From NCBI RefSeq assembly GCF_016907385.1, contig NZ_JAFBBU010000001.1, positions 3,100,001 through 3,164,000 of the forward strand: a stretch of DNA of 64,000 bases, in the 5' to 3' direction. The stretch's first letter is position 1; each line of letters begins with the position of its first letter. The stretch is from Subtercola frigoramans (GTDB lineage Bacteria; Actinomycetota; Actinomycetes; Actinomycetales; Microbacteriaceae). Shown in pieces: positions 45,245-53,000 of the stretch. The position numbers and the translations under genes are program-made. The notes under the pieces are model-generated. The model saw only the letters and a list, made by a program, of their open reading frames with translations. It was not told the DNA's origin and did no database searches.

Positions 45245-45766
45245 TTGAAGACGATCAAACGCCTGACGCAGCGCCTCTGGGACGGGTTCCTGACATACGC
45301 CCTGAAGTTCGGCGTGGTCGGCCTGCTCGGCATGGTGCTCGATGTGGGTATCTTCAACCTGCTCCTTCTCGGCGTCTTCGGCACCGACCACTTCTTCGCC
45401 ACAGCGATCGGTGCCAAGCTCGTCAGCACCTCGATCGCCATCGTCTTCAACTGGGTCGGCAACCGCTATTGGACGTTCCGCGAGAACCGCCGAAAGAACG
45501 TCGGCCTCGAACTCGTCGAGTACGCCCTCGTCTCGGTCGGCGGCCTCGCCATCGCCGAGGGCTGCATCTGGTTCACGCACCACGTACTCGGCCAGACGAG
45601 CCTGCTCGCAACGAACATCGCCGCGAACGTCGTCGGCCTCGCTCTCGGCACGGCCTTCCGCTTCGTGCTCTACCGCTACTGGGTCTACGGCACCCACCGC
45701 AGCGACGGGCTGCACAACATCCAGGCCGCTGCCCTCGCGGTCGAACGCGAAGAGTCGCTGGTCTGA
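45245..45766 (+). CDS. GtrA family membrane protein
   Basis: A 173-residue four-span protein. It has TYALKFGVVGLLGMVLDVGIF, then SIAIVFNWVGNRYWTFREN with the GtrA hallmark, and ends AFRFVLYRYWVYGTH plus a short hydrophilic tail. The start is TTG 45245 with GAGAAAG upstream; no ATG is near. GtrA proteins are linked to movement of polyprenyl-phosphate sugars. This copy sits in the purK to birA neighbourhood and is probably the ancestral one, while the copy at 17665-18258 belongs to the polysaccharide operon. TATAGT at 45168-45173 could be part of its promoter, but no -35 is clear. Confidence 0.9.
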   Translation: MKTIKRLTQRLWDGFLTYALKFGVVGLLGMVLDVGIFNLLLLGVFGTDHFFATAIGAKLVSTSIAIVFNWVGNRYWTFRENRRKNVGLELVEYALVSVGGLAIAEGCIWFTHHVLGQTSLLATNIAANVVGLALGTAFRFVLYRYWVYGTHRSDGLHNIQAAALAVEREESLV

Positions 45767-45776
45767 CCCACCCGCT

Positions 45777-45817
45777 GGTTGAGTAGCCCACTTCCCAGGA
45801 GAGGGCGTATCGAAACC
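45777..45817 (+). repeat. GGTTGAGTAG...GTATCGAAACC intergenic repeat, copy 1
   Basis: The element begins GGTTGAGTAG and ends GTATCGAAACC, 41 bases in all, just after the GtrA stop. Four more copies with the same ends occur at 49.6-49.7 and 52.9 kb, always between genes. It may serve as a transcript end or a recombination site; function is unknown. Confidence 0.65.
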
Positions 45818-45854
45818 GGCACGCGTGAGGCTTTCGGTACGCGCTGCTCGATCC

Positions 45855-46361
45855 TCAGCCTGCGGTAGGCGTGCGAACGAAACCGTCGTCGCCGAGGTCG
45901 GTGAGTGCGCGCACGATGAGGCCCGCATCCGGCACGTCCTTCAAGACGAGTGGATGCCCGGTTCCCGAGTGGATCGTCACATCACCGCTGCGGAACACCG
46001 CCTGCAGCCCGCGTCGCCGCACCGTCACGTCGAAACCGCGTCGGAGCGACACCTCCTGCCGTTCCCGAACGAAAACCCCGTGCACGGCGATGACCCTGCG
46101 GTTCGTCACTGTATAGCGGCGCGCCAGCCACGCGATCGTCGGCAGTAACCCGAGCAGCACCGTCAGCGCGATCGCCGCACCCAGCGCGGTGAGGTTCTGC
46201 CACTCTTCAGGCAACCGGCCGAGGTAGTAGCCGCTCGCTGCAGCCACGGCCATCAGAACCAGCACGGGCCAGAACAGGCGTCTTCCGTGCGAACGATAGC
46301 GCGCGATCACGAGCTCGGGAGCCTCGGGCCCCCGAACAGTCGTAGTGATGTCATTCGTCAC
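45855..46361 (-). CDS. PH domain-containing membrane protein
   Basis: A 168-residue protein with two membrane spans (about 30-48 and 58-78) and a bacterial PH-type domain: TVTNRRVIAVHGVFVRERQEVSLRRGFDVTV, then GDVTIHSG and LKDVPDAGLIVRALTDL. This is the bPH2/YdbS-like pattern of unknown function. It is 6 bases upstream of birA on the same strand and is a usual neighbour of birA in this family, so it is likely a co-transcribed conserved gene. No enzyme motif is present. Confidence 0.85.
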   Translation of the reverse strand: MTNDITTTVRGPEAPELVIARYRSHGRRLFWPVLVLMAVAAASGYYLGRLPEEWQNLTALGAAIALTVLLGLLPTIAWLARRYTVTNRRVIAVHGVFVRERQEVSLRRGFDVTVRRRGLQAVFRSGDVTIHSGTGHPLVLKDVPDAGLIVRALTDLGDDGFVRTPTAG

Positions 46362-46367
46362 AGGCCG

Positions 46368-47204
46368 TCAATGCCTCAGGTGCGTGACATCGCCCGCGGA
46401 GACGACGAGCGGGGCTGCGGTTGACGGTGCACCTGTTCCTGGGTGCGCTCCTGCGTGTGCGTCTGGCGCGACCACGAGCCGGCCCAGGGAGTCGAGCCCG
46501 GTCGCAATGCCCGTCACAACAGCGGAATCGGGAAGCTCCACACGCACCGAGCGCCCCAGAGTGCCGCACTCGGCAGTGACGGCCGAGGCGATGCCGCTGG
46601 CGACCGCGTCTCCGCCGTGGCTCACGAACGCCCGGTACAACCCGGTCAGCTCGCGCAGGTAGCCAGAGAGCACCTCATCGACCGTGAATTCGCTGCCGGC
46701 GACCAATGACAACGATGTCGCCGTCGCTACCGGCAGCTCATCGGCGGCGAAATACAGGTTCACGCCAGCTCCGACGACCACGTCGCGCGTGCCGGGCACC
46801 AGCTCCGAGAGGATGCCCGAGATCTTCAGTCCATCGACCTGCACGTCGTTCGGCCACTTCACGGTGGTGAGGCGATCGGTATCCACGAACGGGCGGAGGG
46901 CCCTTGCCATCGCCACCCCGGCGAACAGGGGTATCCATCCATAGCTGTCGAAGGGGAGCGCTGCAGCACCGGAACCCGGTCGCAGCAGAACCGAGATGGC
47001 CAGGGTGCGCCCAGCCGGTGCAACCCACTCACGCCCGAGGCGCCCGCGGCCCGCCGTCTGGTTGTCGGTGACGACGACCGAGAGGTCGGGCCAGCTGCCC
47101 GTGTCGTCGCCAGAGGCCAGTTCGACGAGCGCGGAGTTGGTCGACGGCGAAGCGCCAAGCCACTCGAGCCGTGGTACGGCAGATCGGCTGGCTGGAAGGT
47201 GCAT
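46368..47204 (-). CDS. birA: Biotin--[acetyl-CoA-carboxylase] ligase
   Basis: A 278-residue monofunctional biotin ligase without the DNA-binding N domain. It has LGASPSTNSALVELA, AGRGRLGREWVAPAGRTLAISVLLRP (biotin and AMP loop), TVKWPNDVQVDGLKISGILSE (catalytic Lys) and VVVGAGVNLY. ATG 47204 fits the family start; the frame is open to 47363 only by chance. It is divergent from accD and would biotinylate the Lys in the AMKM motif of AccA at 55683-57482. Confidence 0.94.
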   Translation of the reverse strand: MHLPASRSAVPRLEWLGASPSTNSALVELASGDDTGSWPDLSVVVTDNQTAGRGRLGREWVAPAGRTLAISVLLRPGSGAAALPFDSYGWIPLFAGVAMARALRPFVDTDRLTTVKWPNDVQVDGLKISGILSELVPGTRDVVVGAGVNLYFAADELPVATATSLSLVAGSEFTVDEVLSGYLRELTGLYRAFVSHGGDAVASGIASAVTAECGTLGRSVRVELPDSAVVTGIATGLDSLGRLVVAPDAHAGAHPGTGAPSTAAPLVVSAGDVTHLRH

Positions 47205-47299
47205 ACCTCGACGGTACCGCCTCGGTACGGCCAGAACCTCCGGCAACACCGCGAGTACTTGGAGGTTAACGTCAAAGGGTTGCTCAGGGGGTTGGCCGG

Positions 47300-47305
47300 T
47301 AGAGT
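47300..47305 (+). promoter_or_regulatory. Candidate leaderless -10 box for accD
   Basis: TAGAGT is followed by eight bases and then GTG 47314. There is no Shine-Dalgarno sequence in between, so transcription from here would give an essentially leaderless mRNA. A -35 is not clear. Confidence 0.4.
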
Positions 47306-47313
47306 GAACTCCC

Positions 47314-48915
47314 GTGAGCGAAGAAACGACGCCGGGCCCTGACATGTACACCACGGCCGGCAAATTGATCGACCTGAAGAACCGCTACCACGAAGCGGTC
47401 ACCCAGAGCGGCGAAGCGGCGATCGCCAAGCAGCACGCCAAGGGCAAGAAGACCGCCCGCGAGCGCATCGAGCAGCTGCTCGACCAGGGGTCGTTCGTCG
47501 AACTCGACGAATTCGTGCGGCACCGCACCCACGCCTTCGGCATGGAGAAGAACCGCCCCTACGGTGACGCCGTCGTCACCGGTACCGGCACCATCCACGG
47601 CCGCCAGGTCGCGGTCTATGCCCAGGACTTCACGATCTTCGGCGGCTCGCTCGGTGAGGTCGCTGGCGAGAAGATCATCAAGGTGATGGATCTCGCGTTG
47701 AAGACCGGTGTGCCGATCATCGGGATGCTCGACTCCGGCGGTGCGCGCATCCAGGAGGGTGTCGTGGCCCTCGGCAAGTACGGCGAGATCTTCCGTCGCA
47801 ACACACAGGCCTCCGGTGTCATCCCCCAGATCTCGATCATCATGGGCCCGGCCGCGGGCGGCGCGGTCTACTCCCCCGCCCTCACCGACTTCGTGATCAT
47901 GGTCGACAAGACCAGCCAGATGTTCGTCACCGGGCCCGACGTGATCAAGACCGTCACCGGCGAAGACGTCGGCATGGAGGAGCTCGGTGGCGCCCTCACG
48001 CACAACACGGTCTCTGGCGTCTCGCACTACCTTGCCAGCGATGAGGATGATGCACTCGACTACGTGCGCACGCTGCTCGGTTTTCTGCCTGACAACAACA
48101 TGGCAGAGCTGCCGGTGTACGAGAGCAAGCCAGAACTCGAGATCACCGATGCCGACCGCAAGCTCAACACGATCATCCCCGACAGCCCGAACCAGCCGTA
48201 CGACGTACACACCATCATCGAGCACCTCGTCGACCACGGTGACTTTCTCGAGACGCAGCCGCTGTACGCGCCGAACATCGTCGTCGGGTTCGCCCGCATC
48301 GAGGGCCGCTCGGTGGGCATCGTCGCCAACCAGCCGAATGCCATGGCGGGAACACTGAACATCGAGGCGGGCGAGAAGGCTGCTCGCTTCGTACGGTTCT
48401 GCGATGCGTTCTCCCTCCCGATCCTCACGCTGGTCGATGTTCCCGGGTACCTCCCCGGTACCGACCAGGAGTGGACAGGCGTGATCAGGCGCGGTGCGAA
48501 GCTGCTCTACGCGTACGCGGAGGCGACCGTGCCACTGATCACCATCATCACGCGTAAGGCCTATGGCGGCGCGTACATCGTCATGGGCTCGAAGCAGCTG
48601 GGCGCCGACCTCAACCTGGCGTGGCCCACGGCCGAGATCGCGGTGATGGGCGGGCAGGGTGCGGTGAACATCCTGTATCGCGGGGAGATCAAGCGTGCCG
48701 AGGCGGCAGGCGAAGACGTGGCCGCAGTGCGCACGAAACTCGCGAACGAGTACACCTACAACGTGGCGAGCCCGTTCCTGGCGGCAGAACGCGGTGAACT
48801 CGATGGCGTGATCGAGCCGGCGGCGACGCGGATTGCCATCGTGAAAGGCCTGCGCGCACTGCGCACCAAGCGAGCGTCACTGCCCGCGAAGAAGCACGGC
48901 AACATTCCCCTGTGA
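47314..48915 (+). CDS. accD: Acyl-CoA carboxylase, beta (carboxyltransferase) subunit
   Basis: A 533-residue carboxyltransferase of the AccD/PccB family, which moves CO2 from biotin to acetyl- or propionyl-CoA. The acyl-CoA oxyanion loop is [20 protein letters not shown], with [16 protein letters not shown] after it. The biotin-side motifs are [31 protein letters not shown] and [19 protein letters not shown]. Start GTG 47314. It is followed by the small epsilon subunit at 49010-49246. The alpha subunit is 6.8 kb away, behind a two-component system, an RNA methyltransferase gene and maf. Acyl chain preference is not predictable by eye. Confidence 0.96.
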   Translation: MSEETTPGPDMYTTAGKLIDLKNRYHEAVTQSGEAAIAKQHAKGKKTARERIEQLLDQGSFVELDEFVRHRTHAFGMEKNRPYGDAVVTGTGTIHGRQVAVYAQDFTIFGGSLGEVAGEKIIKVMDLALKTGVPIIGMLDSGGARIQEGVVALGKYGEIFRRNTQASGVIPQISIIMGPAAGGAVYSPALTDFVIMVDKTSQMFVTGPDVIKTVTGEDVGMEELGGALTHNTVSGVSHYLASDEDDALDYVRTLLGFLPDNNMAELPVYESKPELEITDADRKLNTIIPDSPNQPYDVHTIIEHLVDHGDFLETQPLYAPNIVVGFARIEGRSVGIVANQPNAMAGTLNIEAGEKAARFVRFCDAFSLPILTLVDVPGYLPGTDQEWTGVIRRGAKLLYAYAEATVPLITIITRKAYGGAYIVMGSKQLGADLNLAWPTAEIAVMGGQGAVNILYRGEIKRAEAAGEDVAAVRTKLANEYTYNVASPFLAAERGELDGVIEPAATRIAIVKGLRALRTKRASLPAKKHGNIPL

Positions 48916-49009
48916 AAATCGGGCTGCGACGTCGAGGCTCCGACGGGATCGGGCCGCGACGCGAAAAAGCGGGGCTGCTGCGATTCGGTGATGCGAAGGG
49001 TCGAAAACG

Positions 49010-49246
49010 ATGACGGAACCTGCACGCGATGAGAGCGTACCTGCTGAGGGTGAGCCGGTGATCGTGAGGTCGAAGAATGTGAGTGCGGTCGAGCTCGCCG
49101 CTGTGTCGGCCGTTGTCAGGGGCATGCTCGAAGAAGAGGGCGATTCGCTGCGCGCCGAGAATGTTCGGGGGCAGTCGGCCTGGCAGCGCAGCCAGCGCGA
49201 CCTGCGCGGCACCGTGACCCCGGGCCCTGGGCGCTGGAACGGCTGA
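49010..49246 (+). CDS. accE: Acyl-CoA carboxylase epsilon subunit-like protein
   Basis: A 78-residue protein. VSAVELAAVSAVVRGML is the conserved helix of actinobacterial AccE, and the end (SAWQRSQRDLRGTVTPGPGRWNG) is the usual Trp-rich, Pro/Gly-rich tail. The epsilon subunit binds the beta subunit and raises its activity. It lies 94 bases after accD on the same strand and is followed by a strong terminator. The ATG at 49010 has only a weak ribosome site. Confidence 0.88.
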   Translation: MTEPARDESVPAEGEPVIVRSKNVSAVELAAVSAVVRGMLEEEGDSLRAENVRGQSAWQRSQRDLRGTVTPGPGRWNG

Positions 49247-49301
49247 CCGCACTTCTGTCGAGGTGTCGCGTGGGGCACGTCTGGCCCGTGGGGCTGGCAC
49301 G

Positions 49302-49346
49302 AAAAAACTGGGGGCCGGCGCAAGCGCCAACCCCCAGCTGTTTTTT
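49302..49346 (+). terminator. Strong rho-independent terminator after accE, probably bidirectional
   Basis: AAAAAA precedes a stem with arms CTGGGGG/CCCCCAG and inner arms GGCGC/GCGCC around AA. CTG and TTTTTT follow. The A run before the stem and T run after it allow function on both strands, for accE rightward and any readthrough from the convergent operon. Confidence 0.9.
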
Positions 49347-49497
49347 CGAGGCAATTCGCTAACCCGAATAGCTCCTTGCCTCGCCCCCAAGCACTCGCTC
49401 ACTTACCCTAGACAGCGAATGTTTGGCGGTGTAACTCAAAGAGAGACACCTAGCACAACCAATAATGCACCTTCCCCCGTAGTGGGGGTAGTCGGCA

Positions 49498-49600
49498 CTT
49501 TGGGGGACATGAAATGTCCCCCAAAGCAATGGGCACAGCGGGGGACATGAAATGTCCCCCAAAGCAATGGGCACAGCGGGGGACACAGCTGGGGACACAG
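49498..49600. repeat. 38-base tandem repeat, 2.3 copies, each with a perfect palindrome
   Basis: Unit copies are at 49502-49539 and 49540-49577, identical, followed by truncated units starting at 49578 and about 49591. Each unit has arms GGGGGACAT and ATGTCCCCC around GAA, then AAAGCAATGGGCACAGC. In the first copy the flanks extend the arms to 13 perfect pairs (CTTTGGGGGACAT). Short period, identical copies and lack of spacers separate this from a CRISPR array. Confidence 0.85.
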
Positions 49601-49614
49601 CTGGCGGGTGCGCT

Positions 49615-49647
49615 GGTTGAGTAGGCGCGCAGCGCCGTATCGAAACC
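49615..49647 (+). repeat. GGTTGAGTAG...GTATCGAAACC repeat, copy 2
   Basis: The core between the conserved ends is itself an inverted repeat (GGCGC/GCGCC around GCA). It faces copy 3, 18 bases away, in the opposite orientation, so the two could form one large cruciform or hairpin. Confidence 0.7.
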
Positions 49648-49665
49648 CGGTGACTCGCGGGCAAT

Positions 49666-49696
49666 GGTTTCGATGCGGCCTGCGGCCTACTCAACC
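49666..49696 (-). repeat. GGTTGAGTAG...ATCGAAACC repeat, copy 3 (inverted)
   Basis: Read on the minus strand it starts GGTTGAGTAG and ends CATCGAAACC, with a GGCC-rich core. It pairs with copy 2. A partial end (GGCCTAGTCAACC) follows near 49714-49726, just before the stop codon of the sensor-like gene. Confidence 0.65.
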
Positions 49697-49736
49697 AGCG
49701 GGCGGGGGCCTGCGGCCTAGTCAACCGGGTGCTCAC

Positions 49737-50762
49737 TTAAAGCTCCAGCGCGCGCGGGATCTCCGTCCACTGCGCGACCTCGTCGCCGTCGCCCTCCGCG
49801 CCCAGCGCCACCGCGCTCCCGTCGTCGCCGACCCGGAGCCCGACGACCGTGACTGCCGCAGCGCCGTCGTCGGCGCCGGTGCGCACGATCAGGCGGTCGG
49901 CCTGCGAGCGGGAGATCTCGGTGGCGAGCTGGGACTGGATCCTGGTTCGGGTGGCGTCGGTCACATCATCCAGACCGCCGTCATCGAGCAGCGAGACATC
50001 GATGCCCCGACGCCTGGCTGCGAATACCTCGGCTCGCACGTCTTCGTTCAGCAGCAGCCGGCCGCGGATCTCGTCACGGATCGCTCCTTCGACGTGCAGG
50101 CATTCGCGCTGGTCTTCTGCGCTCAGTTCACCACCGGTGTCGACGATCAGGTGAAGCATGGGGCCAGCGACACGGTTGATGTAGTCGAGGCGGTGCCGAC
50201 CTTCAGTGAGCTGCACCTCATGCGTCGCGTGCCATGCTGCCGCTTCGAGTTCGGCCCGGGCGTAGAAGCTCGTGTCTCGGGCAGCCCGCGCCAGGGCTCT
50301 CGTCAACGCGTGGGCCACCGCCACCCAGATCGCGCTGCCGATCACACCCGTTGTGGTGAGGGCAAGCGGGTTCGCCCAGATCACGACGATCACGGCGAGC
50401 GCCGCGATACCGAGCCAGGCAAAGGCGGCCTGCTGGCGAACGGTGATGATCGTCAGCAGCGTACCCACAGCAGCGACCGACCAGGTTGCATACCCATTGG
50501 GCTGCGAACCGTCGAGTTGCGAGAGCACCAGGATCGAAATCACGATCGACCCGCCGAACACCAGTGCGCCCATCCAGTTGGGCATCTGCAGCGGGCTCGT
50601 CGGCCAGAGGCTCATGACCGTCAGCCCCGCGTAGATCGCCATGGCGAGCAGCACCGGCCACGGCGAGCGCGCGGTACCGATCGAGTAGGTGGCGAGCACC
50701 AGGTGGTAGGCGGAGAAGATGGCCGCCAGGGCGATCGCGAAAGCACGGGGCAGTGAGATCAT
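49737..50762 (-). CDS. Membrane protein resembling a degenerate sensor kinase
   Basis: A 341-residue protein with five to six membrane spans in residues 1-160 and a cytoplasmic C-terminal half starting with a helical segment (ARAELEAAAWHATHEVQLTE). The remainder has LLLNEDVRAEVFAARRRGIDVSLLDDGG, reminiscent of a histidine-kinase ATPase strand, but the N, G1 and G2 boxes are not visible. ATG 50762 overlaps the stop of the kinase gene (ATGA). It probably works with the kinase and the LuxR-type regulator as a third component, or as a pseudokinase partner. I do not recognise a named family. Confidence 0.7.
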   Translation of the reverse strand: MISLPRAFAIALAAIFSAYHLVLATYSIGTARSPWPVLLAMAIYAGLTVMSLWPTSPLQMPNWMGALVFGGSIVISILVLSQLDGSQPNGYATWSVAAVGTLLTIITVRQQAAFAWLGIAALAVIVVIWANPLALTTTGVIGSAIWVAVAHALTRALARAARDTSFYARAELEAAAWHATHEVQLTEGRHRLDYINRVAGPMLHLIVDTGGELSAEDQRECLHVEGAIRDEIRGRLLLNEDVRAEVFAARRRGIDVSLLDDGGLDDVTDATRTRIQSQLATEISRSQADRLIVRTGADDGAAAVTVVGLRVGDDGSAVALGAEGDGDEVAQWTEIPRALEL

Positions 50763-52120
50763 GAGCGCTGGTAGTCCTTCCACTCGATGATGACGGATGC
50801 CCCGCGACCCGGCGCCGATTCGATGCTGACGCTGCCGCCGACGGCCTCGACACGCTCTCGGATCGACACCCTGAGTCCCAGGCGCTCAGACGGCACGGCT
50901 GACGGCTCGAACCCGATTCCGGTGTCGGTCACGCGTACCGTGATCTCGCCCCGGGCGGCAGACTGAAGCGAGACCGACCTGGCTATCCGATCGGGCTCAC
51001 CCGTGCCCGGCCCTGCGTGCTGCAGGCTGTTGATGAGAGCCTGGATCGCAGCGGAGAAGAGGGCGTCAGCCACGCGGCCCGGCATCGCCCGATGTTCGAG
51101 CTGGCCCACGGTGAAGGTGATGCGCGGACTCAACAGGACGATGGCCGCGGCCAACCGATCGGAGAACTCCCGAAGACTGACCTCGGAGTCGGGATCGAAG
51201 GCGACCGGGGCGTGCTGCAACGTCTGCAGCGAAGACTGCGCCATTCGAGCGGCCCGCTCACGCTCGGAAGGTGTGACGGCCTTCGCCGCGGCGATCAGGG
51301 TCGCGAGCACGGTGTCGTGCACGAGAGCGTCGACTTTCGCCCTCTCGAGTTCGACCGCCTGGTGGTGCGCGGCCCGCGCGACCTGCTGGGTCGCGGTGAG
51401 CTGGGCGGCATCCACCCGGTCGGCCGCAACGCGCAACGTGGTGATGAGCATGATCATGAATGCACCGATGAGGAGAATGTAGAGGCCGTCGAGAATTGCC
51501 AGCTCTGGGGCGACTCCGCCGCCGGCGGGCAACGTTCGGATGACCATGTACTCGGCCGTCACGAAGGCGGCGAAGGTGATGGCCCACCGGGTGGGCCAGA
51601 CCAGGGCTGTGAAGGCGATTCCGAGAGTGACCAGGTACCAGAGCCACGGCTGCGAGAAGTGTGCTGCCCCGAGGTTCTCGACGCTCAGCGGCACCAAGGC
51701 GAGGGCGACGAGATAGACGAGTGCGAACGCGGTCATGAGCAGAGTGACCCCGCGGTTGATCGCAGAGGCGACGACCACGAGCAGCAGTAGTGCAAAGAGA
51801 ACCGACGGAACACCCACGGCCCAGACGGGGTAGAGATAGCTCGCCGACTGCACCGCAGCCGCGATCGACTGCGCCGCGAAGATCAGCGCGAAGAGTGCGG
51901 CCGCACGCACCATGATGAGATCGACACTCGATCGGCTGATGGCACCGCGGAGCCGGTTCACGGGCGTTTGGGAAGCGTCGCCGTGCAGCGGGGCGCCAGG
52001 GGGTCCTGAACCCGGCCGTTCCGGCTTCGACGACTTCGGCGGTTCCGATGACTTCGGCGGTTCCAGCGACTTCGGCGAATCCGGGGCTGGGACGTCGTCA
52101 GCGCGGTGAGGTGCTGACAT
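50759..52120 (-). CDS. Sensor histidine kinase, DesK/NarX-like
   Basis: A 453-residue kinase. The first 45 residues are a Pro/Ser/Lys-rich tail with PPKSS repeats, then six membrane spans to about residue 220. The dimerisation helix has VDALVHDTVLATLIAAAK; the His followed by Asp is the phosphorylation site pattern of this group. The ATPase domain shows INSLQHAGPG (N box), VTDTGIGFEP (G1) and RLGLRVSIRERVEAVGGSVSIESAPGRGASVIIEW (G2 and end). ATG 52120 overlaps the regulator gene by 23 bases. The signal is unknown; many spans without an outer domain suggest sensing within the membrane. Confidence 0.9.
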   Translation of the reverse strand: MSAPHRADDVPAPDSPKSLEPPKSSEPPKSSKPERPGSGPPGAPLHGDASQTPVNRLRGAISRSSVDLIMVRAAALFALIFAAQSIAAAVQSASYLYPVWAVGVPSVLFALLLLVVVASAINRGVTLLMTAFALVYLVALALVPLSVENLGAAHFSQPWLWYLVTLGIAFTALVWPTRWAITFAAFVTAEYMVIRTLPAGGGVAPELAILDGLYILLIGAFMIMLITTLRVAADRVDAAQLTATQQVARAAHHQAVELERAKVDALVHDTVLATLIAAAKAVTPSERERAARMAQSSLQTLQHAPVAFDPDSEVSLREFSDRLAAAIVLLSPRITFTVGQLEHRAMPGRVADALFSAAIQALINSLQHAGPGTGEPDRIARSVSLQSAARGEITVRVTDTGIGFEPSAVPSERLGLRVSIRERVEAVGGSVSIESAPGRGASVIIEWKDYQRS

Positions 52121-52769
52121 CGTCGATCGCCAGGATTCCGTCTTCGACCGCACGCCGCAGCAGATCGACCTTGGTGGGTGCCGGCCGCCCGACCTCCACA
52201 TACTTCGCCCGCACACGGTCGAGGTACTCCCTGGCCGTCGACGGGGCGATTCCGAGCTGGGCGGCCACCGCCTTCAACGGGAGCCCAGAGGCGTACAGGT
52301 GCAGAACATCCTGCTCACGCCGGCCCAGTTGCGCCTTGGCGAACTCCTTGTCGGCATCGATCGCGCTCGCCCACTCCAGGTTGTTCAGAACCTCGCCAGC
52401 CGCCACCGTGGCTATCGCAGCCATGACGATGCGCGTCGAGCTCGCCTTGGGAATCACCCCGGCGGCTCCGGCCGCGAGGGCTTCCCGAATACTCGAGGTG
52501 CGATCGGCGATGCTGTGGATCAGAACGGATGCCCCCGTCGCCCTGGCGCGCAGAACGTTGTCGGTCACGCTCGAGCCGTCCCCGAGGCTCAGGTCCATGA
52601 CCACGACGCCGACAGGCTCGCCCTCGAGAAGGGGCAGCAGGGCATCCACTGTCGCAGCGACAGCGACCACCTCGTACCCGGCTTCGCGGCAGGCGGCACG
52701 GATGCCCAGCAGCACCGACTCGTGATCGTCGACGATGGCCACACGAACCGGCTCCGGCGCGTTCGTCAC
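52098..52769 (-). CDS. Response regulator, NarL/LuxR family
   Basis: A 223-residue protein. The receiver domain has VAIVDDHE (Asp14, Asp15), VVVMDLSLGDG (phospho-acceptor Asp59) and VIPKASS with the conserved Lys. The C-terminal HTH has LGRREQDVLHLYASGLPLKAVAAQLGIAPSTAREYLDRV. The GTG at 52769 has AAAGGGGAG upstream; the frame opens at 52976 only by chance. It is first in the operon, followed by the kinase and the sensor-like membrane protein. Target genes are unknown; the nearby repeats do not look like binding sites. Confidence 0.93.
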   Translation of the reverse strand: MTNAPEPVRVAIVDDHESVLLGIRAACREAGYEVVAVAATVDALLPLLEGEPVGVVVMDLSLGDGSSVTDNVLRARATGASVLIHSIADRTSSIREALAAGAAGVIPKASSTRIVMAAIATVAAGEVLNNLEWASAIDADKEFAKAQLGRREQDVLHLYASGLPLKAVAAQLGIAPSTAREYLDRVRAKYVEVGRPAPTKVDLLRRAVEDGILAIDDVSTSPR

Positions 52770-52877
52770 GGGACACTCCCCTTTGTTCAGCACGCGATAC
52801 GGCGTCACTTCATCGTAGCGCTCTCCATTTCCCCCATCCGAGGCACAGCGGTGGCACAGGCGAACGTCTGGGCTCTG

Positions 52878-52914
52878 GGTTTCGAAACGCGCCGCCCTCC
52901 GGCGCTGCTCAACC
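52878..52914 (-). repeat. GGTTGAG...TTTCGAAACC repeat, copy 4 (inverted, divergent)
   Basis: On the minus strand it runs from GGTTGAG to GTTTCGAAACC with a GCGCC/GGCGC-type core. It is paired head to head with copy 5, 19 bases away, in the gap between the regulator gene and the RNA methyltransferase gene. Its ends match less well than copies 1 to 3. Confidence 0.5.
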
Positions 52915-52933
52915 GGCGCACACGAAGACCGAC

Positions 52934-52974
52934 GGTTGAGTAGCCCGGCCCGAAGGGGCAGGCGTATCGAAACC
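52934..52974 (+). repeat. GGTTGAGTAG...GTATCGAAACC repeat, copy 5
   Basis: A complete 41-base copy with the same ends and the same length as copy 1. It lies 26 bases before the stop codon of the RNA methyltransferase gene and may act in its 3' region. Confidence 0.65.
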
Positions 52975-53000
52975 ACCGACCTTGTGAACTCGCGTCCACG

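Larger units (their letters stand above)
49247..49736. other. Intergenic region of 490 bases made of terminator and repeats, no gene
   Basis: The region lies between accE and the convergent sensor-like gene. It contains a strong bidirectional terminator (49302-49346), a plain stretch to about 49470, a CCCCC/GGGGG hairpin near 49474, the 38-base tandem palindromes (49498-49600) and two inverted copies of the GGTTGAG element. The ORFs that cross it are repeat-driven and lack coding character. Confidence 0.75.

Noticed and set aside
49498..49600. Possible CRISPR array
   Set aside because: Copies are adjacent with no variable spacers, and no cas genes are near. It is a tandem palindrome.
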